From positions 186,001 through 250,000 of the forward strand of contig NW_019091431.1 in the NCBI RefSeq assembly GCF_001949145.1: a stretch of 64,000 nt of DNA, written 5' to 3'. The notes below the pieces were generated by a model, which was given only the letters and a program-made list of their open reading frames with translations, was not told where the DNA came from and made no database searches. Positions 13,301 to 24,400 of the stretch are shown here, piece by piece (positions within the stretch are counted from its first letter, which is position 1; each line of letters begins with the position of its first letter). Position numbers and translations under genes: made by a program. The DNA comes from Acanthaster planci (taxonomy: Eukaryota > Echinodermata > Asteroidea > Valvatida > Acanthasteridae).

Positions 13301-15383
13301 TGAATACGTGAATAAGCTGCAACTTGTTAGTCACATTTCTAAAAATGAGCCACTGGGGAATCGCCCATATTCTTTTACCCTGCTTTTTTAAGTTACATGC
13401 TCTTTCACAAGGATCAATTGAAGAATTCGTTTTCACATTTATACATTTAAAAAATCTAAAGGAAACATGGGTGTGACTTGAAAAGCGTGAGGGATATTTT
13501 TCTTCAATTGGGTGAAACATTTTGGACTGCAGCTCAGGGTCTCTCCAATAAAAAACAGGAATGTCCTTTTAATCTGTGTCAAAGGAAGTCAGTAGTCTAC
13601 AGCTGAAGGATAAGATTAATGGGAAGAAACAACAATACAAAGAGATACTTACAACCAGAGTGGGATAGCCATAAAGCATGGTATCGATATCGCCAATTGC
13701 ATGTGACGCCAGTTCTTCAATAGGTAAGCAATAGGCGTCAGTGTGATAACCCCTAGACCCCAGAACATGTTATTGAGACTCCCCATGAGAGTGCGACACT
13801 CAGGGGGAAACATCTCCATGATGATCACAAACTGCACCTGATTGTAGCCCTAGCAACCAAAAAAAAAGTCTTTCTGATACCAGTACCATATTTCTGTCTA
13901 GAATTAAAATATCAGACTTTGTAAGAAATCTGATGCAGCTAAGGAATCAGAGAATTTTATTTAAAACCAAGTTAGGTTGCCTGAGGACACACTCACGTAC
14001 AGCGAGGGCCCACAGGATGTACAACACATAAATGGGACTTAATGCTTTACCATCAAATCATCAAAAATAATACAAACCTGGGAGAATAAGCCAATAAGAA
14101 ACCACAATGTGACAAATGCGGGATAATTCCAGACAAACACAGCTATTACGCCCCAAACTCCATGGGCAACACAGGCAAGCAACAAAACTATCTTCCGCCC
14201 GAATGTATCTGATAGAAAACCGAGAAGTACAGAGCCAACCAGCATGCCTACCAGGTAGACAGATTGAGCAGTCTCAGACAAGAGACTACGGTCACACACG
14301 AGGTCCAACTGCAAAGGTTAAAAAGAAAATAATTAGAATATTGCATTTTTTCTTATAAACAGCTGGTCACAAGGAAGTTAGAGTGAACTAATTCAGGTCA
14401 TGTATATCCTAAAATGGCCAAAGCCAACCCCTACATTCTTCACATTCTTAACACTAACAGTCCCAATTCCTCTGATTTCAATATGATTTTACATACACCC
14501 TAGGGAGTTTATGAATTTACTTTAGTCTGGAACAGCTCAGCAGCTGTCTTGTCTAATCTTACCTCTAGCTATAACTTCAAACCATCCCAACTACTATCAG
14601 GCAAGGCAAAAGTCCAAAATTAATTTATATCTCCCCGGCGCAAATCCATCTTTGAAATAGTTGTTCACGGTACCCGCTGCTAAATCTGATTCGAACCAGC
14701 CAGCCGACACCGGCAAGCTCAGTGGTCGAGTAGCTAAGGCGTCTGCACTAGTAAGCAGGAGGTCGTGGGTTCGAGTCCCACCTGAGTATGCCTGTGGTTT
14801 TCTCACAAGCCTTTGGTGGCATATACTGAATATACAGTGATAAATACACATTGGGCAGGGCAAAAATCCAAAATTAATTCACTATAAGTGGAGCAGGCGT
14901 CATGCATAGATCTATGAGTAGGAAGTAAGAGGTTTAGAGCTCCTGATCACTGTCAGGCTATTGCTACAATTTCAGGTTATATCTATAAAAGAGCTAACTT
15001 ACGTCTGTGACCAGAGTCGTTTCACCATACTGTGTTCGATACTGCCAATCTGTGCATGGTTCATCTGTGCCGTACACAAAGCATTTGTCATCTGAAGCAT
15101 TTCTCGGTGTATGCACCTGACTGCCAGACCACGGCTTATAAGGTAGTTCAGTAGACCCCCAGGCACCATTCTTACTGATTGAGCTATTTACATTTTCGCC
15201 AGGCCCCTCAAGATCTGTTGCGCACCTGTAATCGTCTGGACTGTCTGCCGTGAAGATAATTCCCATTAAATGCCATGCAGGGAACCAGTTACCAATGGTC
15301 ATAATAAGCAAGGCACATGTAACCTGATACCGGCCATACTTGCCCAGGTGATGCAGTGTTTCATCCAAAAAGACACCTGCCAT
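10320..15383 (-). CDS. SLC22-family organic ion transporter (gene SLC22-3, complete, 581 aa)
   Basis: Nine exons on the minus strand: 15383-15003, 14308-14078, 13849-13653, 13279-12992, 12696-12562, 12337-12252, 12105-11985, 11693-11621 and 10553-10320. Together they make 1746 nt, in frame to stop TAA at 10322-10320. The start is the ATG of MAGVFLDETLHHLGKYGRYQ; the open frame extends further upstream only from a TTG. Exons 2, 3, 5, 6, 7 and 8 have exactly the lengths of those in SLC22-2 (231, 197, 135, 86, 121, 73 nt). MFS motif A reads GFLSDTFGRK (about residues 157-166); the C terminus has LPETKDKPLPETIKDA and an acidic tail. The extracellular loop carries NSS and NAS sequons. It is a plasma-membrane organic ion carrier; substrate unknown. 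Intron 8 hosts MITE-like repeats and intron 1 a SINE. Confidence 0.92.
10597..10778. mobile_element. piggyBac-like MITE with TTAA target sites
   Basis: The element is bounded by TTAA at 10593-10596 and 10779-10782. Its ends are CCCTAACCCAC at the left and GTGGGTTAGGG at the right, an 11-bp inverted repeat. TTAA duplication and CCC...GGG ends are the hallmark of piggyBac-type elements. The 182-bp interior is rich in GGAGGATTTTGGAGGA-type motifs and has no coding capacity. It lies in intron 8 of SLC22-3. Confidence 0.65.
10946..10999. repeat. Near-perfect palindrome (24-bp arms, 6-bp loop)
   Basis: Arms 10946-10969 and 10976-10999 pair at 21 of 24 positions around the loop TGCAAA. The surrounding 10930-11160 repeats GGAGGAATTTGGTTAC-like motifs related to the interior of the adjacent piggyBac-like MITE, so this is probably a degraded foldback of a related family. 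Confidence 0.55.
14600..14881 (+). mobile_element. tRNA-derived SINE-like insertion
   Basis: The core (about 14711-14791) resembles a tRNA gene. It has an A-box-like TAGCTAAGGCG, an anticodon-arm region and a B box GGTTCGAGTCC at 14768-14778, and the 3' CCTGAGTATGC pairs partly with the 5' GCAAGCTCAGT. Its reverse translation (SGGTRTHDLLLT) is the typical signature of such repeats. Related copies of a 28-29-bp sequence (GGCAAGGCAAAAGTCCAAAA and onward) flank the unit at about 14600 and 14853 as imperfect direct repeats, consistent with target duplication. The unit sits in intron 1 of SLC22-3. A functional tRNA is unlikely because the acceptor stem is mismatched. Confidence 0.6.
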
Positions 15384-16818
15384 GTTGAGTACCGAAACCA
15401 GCTGAAGAACTATCAATGCATGCACGGTAACATCGGATGACAAACTCACAAAACCAAAGTTCAACTTCAAGCCTGTTGCTCTACATGCACAGAATATAAT
15501 GCCAGATCAAGTTTAGATACGTACTGCAGCACGGACTGATACGACGGAGGTGTATCCGTCGGGCCTTGTTTACAGGTCTAGGACTGAGCAGCAGTTCCAC
15601 AACGATGGAGGAATAAAACACATGGTTCATGGAGGTTGATGGGTAGAGATAACGCTGAATGGACCACGCTTATTTACATGTATGACGTAAGTTGTTTACC
15701 AGCAAAAGACTTACAGAAATGCCAATGACTGACCTTGAAATACTGACATAATGTTCGTGTGTATTGTACTGTACATGTACAGACAAGCACTGTGCACATA
15801 AATCAAAGACACAGACTTAACGCAATTCGTTCCCCGCCCCGTCGTCACGCGTCAAAGGTTGCGCTCTCACGTCATGCGTAGCGCCCTCAATAATTATGCT
15901 TTCCGTCGAAGCACTGTGTGTATATGTGAATGGGAGACGTGTGCAATACAGGGTTTGCAATGGCTGACATCTTGCAGGACAGTACTTTTGTTCCATAGGG
16001 TATGTACAAAGGCGGTGTCCCTGTGGAACAAAAGAGCTGCCCTACAAGATGGCTACCACGCAAAGCCTCTATACTAAAGGAAAAAGCGGCCAGCCACGGG
16101 TTGGAAAAATTCGGTAGACCCAAAGACAGAGCAAACGAATATACATGTACATGTATGCTGTTAGATAGTAATCACGTGCTTACTGTACGGACCAAAGATC
16201 GCCTTCGGCGCTGTACGATCGTTGGTACGGACGTATCCGTTTTTATTTGTTTCTGCACTGAACAGGTCACGCACGCATGCTACGTACATACCCCGCCTCC
16301 GCAATGTATCCGGTTCGTATTTACACGCGTACGCATCACTGATTGAGAGCTTCTAATTGGAAACTCATTCAAATTCCCAAGGCTTCTGTGATTCAGTCGG
16401 TATGGTAAATGACAACCCTCAAAACAGATAAAGGTAACAAATGTCAGTTACTTGGGTTTTGATAAATTTTAAGTACAATATATTAGTCAGAAAATTGAAC
16501 TGTTTATTTTAACTACTCGAAAAATTCTTAATTAATCAGAAAAAGTCGCAAATTGTTCATTATCTGACATGAAGTAAACCGAAAACTAACAACTGCATTG
16601 TATTTTTTAATATCTACAATCCACAATTAAACTCAGAACACAGGATACTTACCTTTCACAAAAAGCAATAATTTTATTAGTATTTTTCCAGAGCCAAAAA
16701 AATTTCTACATGTTAATTTTTTTACTGCAAAGGACATTATGAATTTGATCCTCCCTTGGGGCCACACACTTGCGATAAAATATCCCTGCCATCTGGGTTT
16801 TCCGTCACTTACAAAGGG
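15384..16818. other. Intergenic/promoter-side region upstream of SLC22-3
   Basis: This is the 5' flank of SLC22-3 and the 3' flank of the apextrin-like gene. It is CpG-richer around 15820-16330. It contains the palindrome at 15967-16053 and a TACATGTACATG run near 16141. No coding exon is recognised. Confidence 0.45.
15967..16053. repeat. Short foldback repeat
   Basis: ACATCTTGCAGGACAGTACT continues to TTTGTTCCA at 15995 and is inverted at 16024-16053 (TGGAACAAAAGAGCTGCCCT onward). The arms are about 29 bp with a few mismatches and the loop about 28 bp. Probably a small MITE remnant. Confidence 0.5.
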
Positions 16819-19379
16819 TCAATGGTCACGGTAACAATAATAATGCTTATGATTATTTATTCCGCTGGCTGTTTCGTAGTAAGGGTGATGACCAACAAGG
16901 TTGTTTCTACTGTTACTGCCATCTTCGTTGTCCCGCTTAAACCATTCCAAGGTGTCTTCCATCCCTTGTACCGGCTGACATTGGTCAGTGAAGGCAAAGA
17001 GATAAAACGGACGATCAGCTGGCAGATTGATGGGCTTGTAGATGTCCTCAGTCGTCATACAACAATAATGAATGACAGTATCATGGTTGTATTGACCAGT
17101 ATTATGGTTGTATTGGAACGGTGCCATCTACTCTGTTATGATTTGCTCTCAGTGTTCTCGTCATCCCAGAATATAGTTCCGTTTGACAAACCTACGAACA
17201 CGAAAGGAAATGGATTATTTCAGAGAAATTAATGCACTTATAATTACAAGATGATGACGTGATGAATACAATAAATACAATGTAAAATTCCACGAAAACA
17301 GTGCCATACTGCAAGCGCTTGGCTAGTTATCGATGTCTTAGTTAAATGTGATTCCAGTTTTACTTATAGGCCCCTAGAAATAGAAAAAATGAAATACGGT
17401 GAAGACAATAATACATGGTATTGACGTTTTGCCTGTGTTTGGTGTTACGATAAATCTTTAGGTACCTGTTAGTCAGTTGGTCTGTACTTAAACACACAGT
17501 ATTTGCCTGGAGGCCAGCCAATAAGATCATTGTATTCGCACGCTCCACCGTTTTCACACAGAACTTCTAAGTGTTATGTTACATCATTGCGCTGATGTGC
17601 CATCAAGTGTATATCATTATATATGTTCGGTGACCGTTCGTTGTTCGATCCCCTGTTCTCCGTGTCCTGAAAGCGAAAACCAGTCTCCCAGGTAAAACCA
17701 ACACCAGTCGGGCAACCAGTCGCAGGCATTGGTAAACCATAGCTCCCCACTGCCCATCTTCTTCCTGCAAAAATGTTAAAAGAAACCCATTAGAATTGTT
17801 GGAAACACTTAATACTATTGTTAGAAAAATGGCTGTTTTTTCAAACTTTATACAATGATTTTCTTTGATGTTGTGGCATTAAAACAAGAATCACGATTTT
17901 GGGTTTTTCACTTTAAACGTACGGACACAGATTTCTTACAATTTAATGTAATTTAATCAAGCCTGTGAATATGGCTTTGGGTATCAATGGCAGAATTGGA
18001 GAAGGTTGAAGTTTCAATCTATTGAACCACAATTAAAGCATTATTGAAGGGCAAAAGGAATTTAGACGTGGCAAAAGGGTTGATTTTTTTCCAGTCCAGT
18101 TAGGCTACAGGTTATACAAACTGAGGTTAGCTTGATCCCCACGCGGCAAGTAATCGAGTAATCGAGCTTTGAAACTACGCCTACCCATCTGCAAAGAGTC
18201 GACAAATTTCACATTTCTTCTAAATTTCTTCTAAAAAAAAAGATTTTTTTTTCAAGTGGATTTTTACTACTTAGCAGTCAAGCCCGCAAGACCCTGGCAG
18301 AGGAAAAGACATTTGATGATCGTCTATTGTGTGAGTTCCTCTCACAAACGGTTATCCACAGTTTGAAGACTGTCACTGCCATTATACATTGACAGTATGA
18401 AATTTCAGGCTATTCATGGCGAAAGACAGAAGTAGGTGGAAAGGCTTGCGGAAGCACCATTCAAATGAATATATCTCTTATGAGTATGTGTGGTTCTGAA
18501 ATGAACCGGGAGTATTCTCAACGTTTCGGACTGCGTGCTCAGTCCGTCGTCAAGAGACATTATTGACCTGAACGGGCACAGAAAAATAAAGTAAATATTA
18601 TCAAATAAGTGATGAATATATAACATTCAGAAGTAACAATTTATTAGTCTGAGGTTGAGCAAGACAAGTTTTAAGTGTGTGGGAAAAACAAACTATCATA
18701 ATAAAGCATATCACACACTAAAATTAAGCAAATACAAAACTTTCTTGACTGGCTTTCTGCAAAAAAATAATTACGGCCATTGTTATTTCCTTTCGTTAGT
18801 TATATTCTGAAATAACCAATCTCCAAATTTCCAAAGTTTTGTGCAAAAATTACTTACATGCTATATGGAGTAGGAGAGAATCCAGTCATACCGTTCTCTG
18901 ACGTTACCGTGAGTCATAAGTGGTGTTAAGTAATTCACATGTCCCATTCTGCAAGTCGTAGTCTACATAGAGAGGCAGGTATGTTGAGCCTCGCATGCAT
19001 TCCAACAGTGGGATTTGGTTTTTACGCTGTCGCACACGCCACCCTGCATGTAGTCTTGGCCCAAGACGTCAGTGATCGATGGTTGTTTTATTTCTGTTGA
19101 AGAGCGCCCTCGCACAACTAGTTTTTACGTACTCTTACTGGCGCACAGTCTAATTATGAGTCATTAGGGGGGCGCAGTATGCACGGTGTCCGCTTTCAAG
19201 CACTAACGTCTTGAAACCAAGACAACCCAGCATGGCAAAATTTATAATGCTACAAGAGCCAAAAAGTGATTCGGTATCAGGCGAGTTATTTACACTCCTA
19301 AGCCATGACTGACAATGTTTCCAGCCACAGAAATAGTCATGAAGACCAGTGCATAGTAACCAAGATACCAACCAGACAT
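16819..19379 (-). pseudogene. Apextrin-like (PAN + ApeC domain) secreted protein gene, frame-disrupted
   Basis: Minus strand, in order. A signal-peptide exon 19379-19296 (ATG; hydrophobic YYALVFMTISVAG). An exon of about 19090-18858 with a PAN/apple-like Cys pattern (CDSV, HCWNACEAQHTC, then NGTCELL in a shifted frame) ending at donor GTAAGT. An ApeC exon from 17764 (WAVGSYGLPMPATGCP, QDTENRGSNN, WPPGKYCVFKY). A terminal ApeC exon 17191-16819 (TIFWDDEN, IHYCCM, LPADRPFYLFAF, CQPVQGM). ApeC proteins are secreted lectin-like factors in development and immunity. Lesions: an in-frame TAA after NDVT (about 17570), a TAA after KYRPTD (about 17470), a frameshift with TAA after NTESKS, a further shift before the tandemly repeated QYNH segment (21-bp duplication), and two shifts in the PAN exon. 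The domain call is firm; pseudogene status is inferred from the number of breaks. Boundaries of the first introns are uncertain. Confidence 0.72.
18460..18560 (-). repeat. Repeat with histone-like hairpin and second hairpin
   Basis: On the minus strand, GGTTCA-TTTC-AGAACC (18507-18492) forms a 5-bp stem with a loop like that of histone mRNA 3' ends. It is followed by ACACATACTCATAAGAGATA, a weak match to a histone downstream element. About 20 nt upstream, CGGACTG and CAGTCCG (18546-18527) form a 7-bp stem followed by AAAC. The string TATGTGTGGTTCTG ... GAACCGGGA recurs at 29439-29463 inside the Polinton-like element. No histone coding sequence precedes it, so this is probably part of a dispersed repeat. 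Confidence 0.45.
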
Positions 19380-20080
19380 TGTGAATAACCTTAAAGGCGT
19401 TCTTCTTTGAGGCTTGTGTTTGCTGTTTGAAAATGAATCTGTAAATGAAAACGTTCAGTTAGTAACCTACTGCGCATGAACACGCTGGAGTGGTTTGAAG
19501 GTAAATGAATTCCCTTTGCGATATAGTAGGGCTTGGTATATGACAACTTCTTGAAACCATATACAGCTGTCAAGTCAGTCACCTGACACAAAGCGTTCAG
19601 GCAACGTCACACGCTCAGATACTTTGCTATTCTGAAATGACTTAATATAATATGGTCAATCACTTACGCATGCTGAAGTTTTATTCAGACTAAGAAATTT
19701 GACTAAAGGTACTTGAGCTTCAAGAACGCTTCTTGGAAATTAAGCCAGTTATAAGGCAAGTTAGTCCAAAGCCTGCTGTCATTTAAAACATCTCTACAGT
19801 TTCAGTTTCGTCAAGATTTTCCTGAAATGCAAGCTCACGAAGTCAGAGTTGGCCAAAGGGTATGGACCACGATACCCTCTCATATGAGAGATACCGTGCG
19901 TGCACGTTCTGATGGGGTTGCTGGAAATCAAGTTCATAAAAAGTAGCCTGCACTATTAATTTTAAGCAACGACAGTTCTCGGCGATGCTATAAGCGATGG
20001 TGCGCATGCTAACTCTACCCAACAACGGAAAACTACGCTAAGAAACCATAAATCCAGGAAGTTTCATTATCGATAATACA
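19380..20080. other. Intergenic, nothing recognised
   Basis: Region upstream of the apextrin-like gene; only short open frames without family features. Confidence 0.4.
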
Positions 20081-20238
20081 GGCGATTCGCAACAGCGAGC
20101 CTCCAAAAGTTTGCAGCGCGCGGGCCAATCACAACGCGCGAAACCCTTTCCAAACGCCCATTGGGTCGACAGATTTCGCGCATTGTGACTTTCCAACGCG
20201 TTGCAAACTCTTGGAGGCGCACTATTGTGAATAGCCCG
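20081..20238. repeat. Imperfect palindrome / foldback repeat
   Basis: GCGAGCCTCCAAAAGTTTGC at about 20095 is inverted as GCAAACTCTTGGAGGCGCAC at about 20203. The pairing continues outward (GGCGATTCGCAACAG versus TATTGTGAATAGCC) and inward (CAATCACAACGCGCGAAA versus TTTCGCGCATTGTGAC). The structure is roughly 158 bp with a small centre, typical of a foldback MITE. Confidence 0.6.
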
Positions 20239-20375
20239 GAATTAAGAAATATATCGGTATCGTCTTTCAAATATTTTCCCATCAATCCTACTAGTTCGTA
20301 CATTTTGTATTGTATCCCGATGACTTTCGAAGAATTTCCTGCACTACATAAACATCAAGTGAAATAGTTTCAATA

Positions 20376-20759
20376 GAGCCTGAAAGTAAAAGGTCATGCA
20401 GCGAGCTCCCGAAACCCTCCCGCGGTCCTCTTATGGGGATTTTACGTTGCGCCGTCCTATCACGTCCGATAATTTTTGGGAGAATAATTCCTAACTGAAA
20501 CCATACCATGAAACACTCATGTTGGAATTTTACCTTTGTCTTCTTCAAGTAACATTTAGGAAGAATCACCTGGAGATGGGTAAAAAACAAATTTTCTTAA
20601 CGACCTTTCACTCCCGGCGATATCGTACTAAGTCTCCATGTTCATGTACGTTTGTTTTCACTACCTGTGCTTACGTGAAAACGAGATTGTACAACTTTGC
20701 AAAGATTTACCTATCCAAAGGTTCCGGAAGCGCGTCATTAGGGGTCGACTTTCAGGCTC
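20376..20759. mobile_element. TA-flanked MITE, family A copy 1 (384 bp)
   Basis: Bounded by TA dinucleotides (20374-20375 and 20760-20761) with terminal inverted repeats GAGCCTGAAAGT / ACTTTCAGGCTC. The interior is related, in opposite orientation, to the longer copy at 36365-37093: both carry GTTTTCACGTAAGCA-, CCCCATAAG- and GAATTATTCT-type segments. The TA duplication fits the Tc1/mariner superfamily. No coding capacity is seen. Confidence 0.75.
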
Positions 20760-21415
20760 TATTTCGAATGAACTCTCGATCTATTGTAGAGAAGCAATTT
20801 CACTCGAAATCCTCTGGTGTCTGCTTCAACCAGGAGAGAATGTTCCCTCTTTGGAACTTAGACAGCATTCCCTAACCTACCCCCCATCCGGTGTCCTCGT
20901 GCGTATGCACTCTATTGACAGGCCAACAAACGGTTACACAAAGTTGGAACAATCCTCAATGCCATCTTGCATCGCGCGCCTGGTGTCAGCAATGGCATCT
21001 CCAACTCTGTTCTCTTTTTCTCCTCGATGTTGTACTCTGTTAATTACTGTATTTGCCCCTTAGTATACATAAACATGAATTTTGCGATATTATACTGAAA
21101 TACACAATCGTGCTGTAAAAACAAGTTAAGTTTTTATGTAATAAATACAAAAGCCAGGCAATTACAAACTCATGAGCCTAATGAGATGCACCTATGGCGA
21201 AGCCACTAATCTTATACCAATAGCAAGCTTTCTATAATTATAAAAGCTCAACGATATTTATGCATAGTAAAAGACGACGTACCGCCTGTCTACCAAACAC
21301 CAATGGCGTCTGTATGAGTCGGAGTGTTAAAAAGTATAGCGTCTATATCGCACAGATTACTTATAAGAGTACATACTACACGGACTAATTGCAAATAGGT
21401 CCTTTCAGTCTTTGA
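20760..21415. other. 3' flank of the ADP-ribosyl cyclase gene
   Basis: Contains probable 3' untranslated and intergenic sequence of the minus-strand cyclase gene. AT-rich, with no further coding exon recognised. Confidence 0.4.
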
Positions 21416-24400
21416 CTAGTCTCTAACTCCAGTCACAAGGTGAAACACCAGACTGGCTGCAACGATCAATGCCGTGTTGATATTCGGTATCATCGCAGAA
21501 CTGCAGGCTTGAATACATCGATCGTTGCGTGGATCTTTAGCACACTGTAGGTACTTGAAATCGCTACATCCGGTAGAGACACAAGTGGAAAGTGGAAAAA
21601 AAGGGGCAAATTCAGTCATGTTGTGGTACTGGCAAAATATGACTATACAGAGGCTTTGTTTTTTCCGATCGTTGAAAAGTGCCACTGCTGTACTTTTACG
21701 TGGCGTTTACTTTGCAAGCACTTACGGTGGGTCTTCAACACAGTTGTAACTTAGGCCTTTATCAGTAAGCATCGACTGCAAATCTTTGATACTCCCTTCG
21801 TCACAGCGAGCTCTGGAAACAATACACAAGGTGATTAAAGAGACCATGCCATATTCCTTCAGTAGCATTTGAACAAATTTTGTTCATGTTTTTCATATAA
21901 AAAAACGCTCCGTGTAATGATCTTTCTTTCACCACAGAGTTCCCCAGTTTCAGGATATACCACGACTGGCGATTCTTGCAAACTTTATTGTTATCTTACC
22001 TCCTGTTATTACCAGGTATGCTGATATCGTAAACCAGAAGTATATTTACGTGTGTCACCGCTGTACTTTCGATATTTGGAAGTTCGGTCGTTGCAAATGT
22101 ACTGCGGGAGAAAAAAATCACTCGATGAACCAGTACAAGGATCCAGCCTTAATTTCCTTCGACACATGTGACACTTAGACCAGGCGATGAGAAGTGATGT
22201 ATTACCGCGCAATTTGCATGCTACGCTTCCCTTCACACAAAGAATGCGCCTTTTCAGGTAAAGAGGAAAACGATGTCGAAATTATTGTCTGCAAAAGGCG
22301 ATGCAATGTAATGCTATTTGGGATTTTTTTTCTATTCTGCCCAGGAATCTACCTTGTGTGTCTGAAGGCGTCCTCTCTGCTACCATTTAAAGCCACTGCA
22401 ACCACTCCTCTTGCTTGCCTGGCAAACTGGTAAGAGAAAAGAAAAGCAAAAGAAAAACCTTGCATTAGTTTCTTTACTGAACTACATAAAACATTATTTT
22501 TAAATGGGCAGAGGTTGACCCTACAATTACGGAAGGTCACAATTTATGACAGAAACGACAGAAAAATTATAAGGATCTATGTAAAAGACATTTATAGAAA
22601 TAAAAACAACTTACTGCTCTAGAAGCGGCCTTCCAGAAGGTATACATAGTTTCATTGTTCTTTTCAGTACTTGCAGGGCATGGGGTGTCGTAATTAATTC
22701 CTGGAGCTCCTGTTTGACCACACCAGGTCAATCCATTGGCGATATACCCCGGAAGTGTTTCTTCTAGGATGGTATGGTTTCTGGTTACCCTTCCGTTATC
22801 TAGGGCAAGAGTCTTGAGACCAGACCAAAACAAGGTCTAGAAAGAAAACCAGTTGAAAAATTAACAAATGTGTATAAATCAACGTTTGAAAATACAGAAA
22901 CACCACCACTATATCTGAACAGTCTTCTTTCCAACCAAACTTTGATACGAAAGTGACATCACCTTGTTTCTATTTGTGTGGGGCATTGCCGCAGTTATGA
23001 CGCCGTCATAGTCACCGTAACCAGCCTGGCATGGATCCTTATTTGCAAATGCATCCCGAAAGGTTACCCACAGGTTATCACACGAGCCCCTGTATGAAAA
23101 GAGCAGGAACAAGACGCTAACTTATTAATATCACAAGACAAGAAACCAATTAAAACAGACTTGCATTTTTGTTGAAAGGCCAAAGTAAACGGACGTTTCT
23201 TGAGCAAAAAGATCCAGGTTGTGCCCTTGAGTTCTGACTTTGATCCATATGTGCATAGCACGTTTTACATGAGAATTCTTCAACTTCACGCTCTCACGTG
23301 CGAATGAACAGGATGTTCCTTACCTTCCTGTCTGCTCCTACAACAGGAAACCTGCAAAGCATCTATGCAAATAAGCAGTAGCGGTTCATGGAAAAGGTAC
23401 TTTCATAATTGCTAAAACTGAAAGCTGTTGTCCTCTAATTCTCGATTGTTGTGCTCAGAAAAAGATCCCACTGTCAAACTGATTGTTTGCGGGTTAGGAG
23501 GCTACCATTGTGGCTTATCTACTTCTTTGCTCTATTTAGCTTGTGTCAATAAGCTAAAGATATTACGCGTATTTGTTCAATCCTTCGTTCATCTAACTGC
23601 ATCTGCAGGAGTTAATTGTAACCCTGAAATGTCCGAAATAATCGTGTTTATTGTGTAAAGTACCTGAGTTTACGTTTTCTAGATCTTGTGTAGCTACGTT
23701 GCAAACTTTTAATAACGAGAAAATATCGTCAACTGTTCCACATGTGACTTGTGGACGTAAATGTATACACTTGTACTGTTGAATACACAGATGGGCATTT
23801 TTTCTACACGAAAAGTATAATCATGACATGCACTAAATCGACAAACTGAAACGTTAAATTCATAATGAGTTTCTGCAAACTTGAAAGTTGAAAATGTGGT
23901 CAGTGGCGTAGCCTGGGGAGGGCGTGGGAACTCTTAGCCCCTTTTGGCCCTCTCCCCACCCCCATCCCTCGTGAAGAGCCCGGCCACGCCACTGACAATG
24001 GTTCAGATTTCAAGAACAATTTTGACACGCAGACTGATACAGTTGCCTTATTTCACAATTTTTTTTCAAATTTCTACTTAAGTTAAAGTGCACTGGTCCC
24101 CAAGTCCCATCAGTCCCCCACGGCTCCGATGAAGGCCCAGTGGGGCCGAAAATTCAGCACCTTAGCAAACCGGTGAGCGCTGTTTTTTCTTACTTTCCCC
24201 TTACATTACCGATCATCAGCGCTCCGCAGTTTGCTTATACTTTGTTCAAGTGCACTGGTGCACGTAACGTTCATGTATACCTCGCATTCGTATGTTATTT
24301 GCAACTGTCCACTTTTTATGTTAGTGTCAACATGGACACCCTGTACATGTCACTTCATATACTTTATGCTCAAAAGTGCTACCGGTACCAGCGAATCCGA

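Noticed and set aside
16756-17232. 158-aa open frame on the plus strand
   Set aside because: It is antisense to the ApeC exon, whose Cys/Trp signature on the minus strand explains the open frame.
18520-18560. Possible hammerhead ribozyme (TTGACGA-stem-GAAAC on the minus strand)
   Set aside because: The invariant C of CUGANGA is U, and no matching stem III/I with a cleavage triplet could be found.
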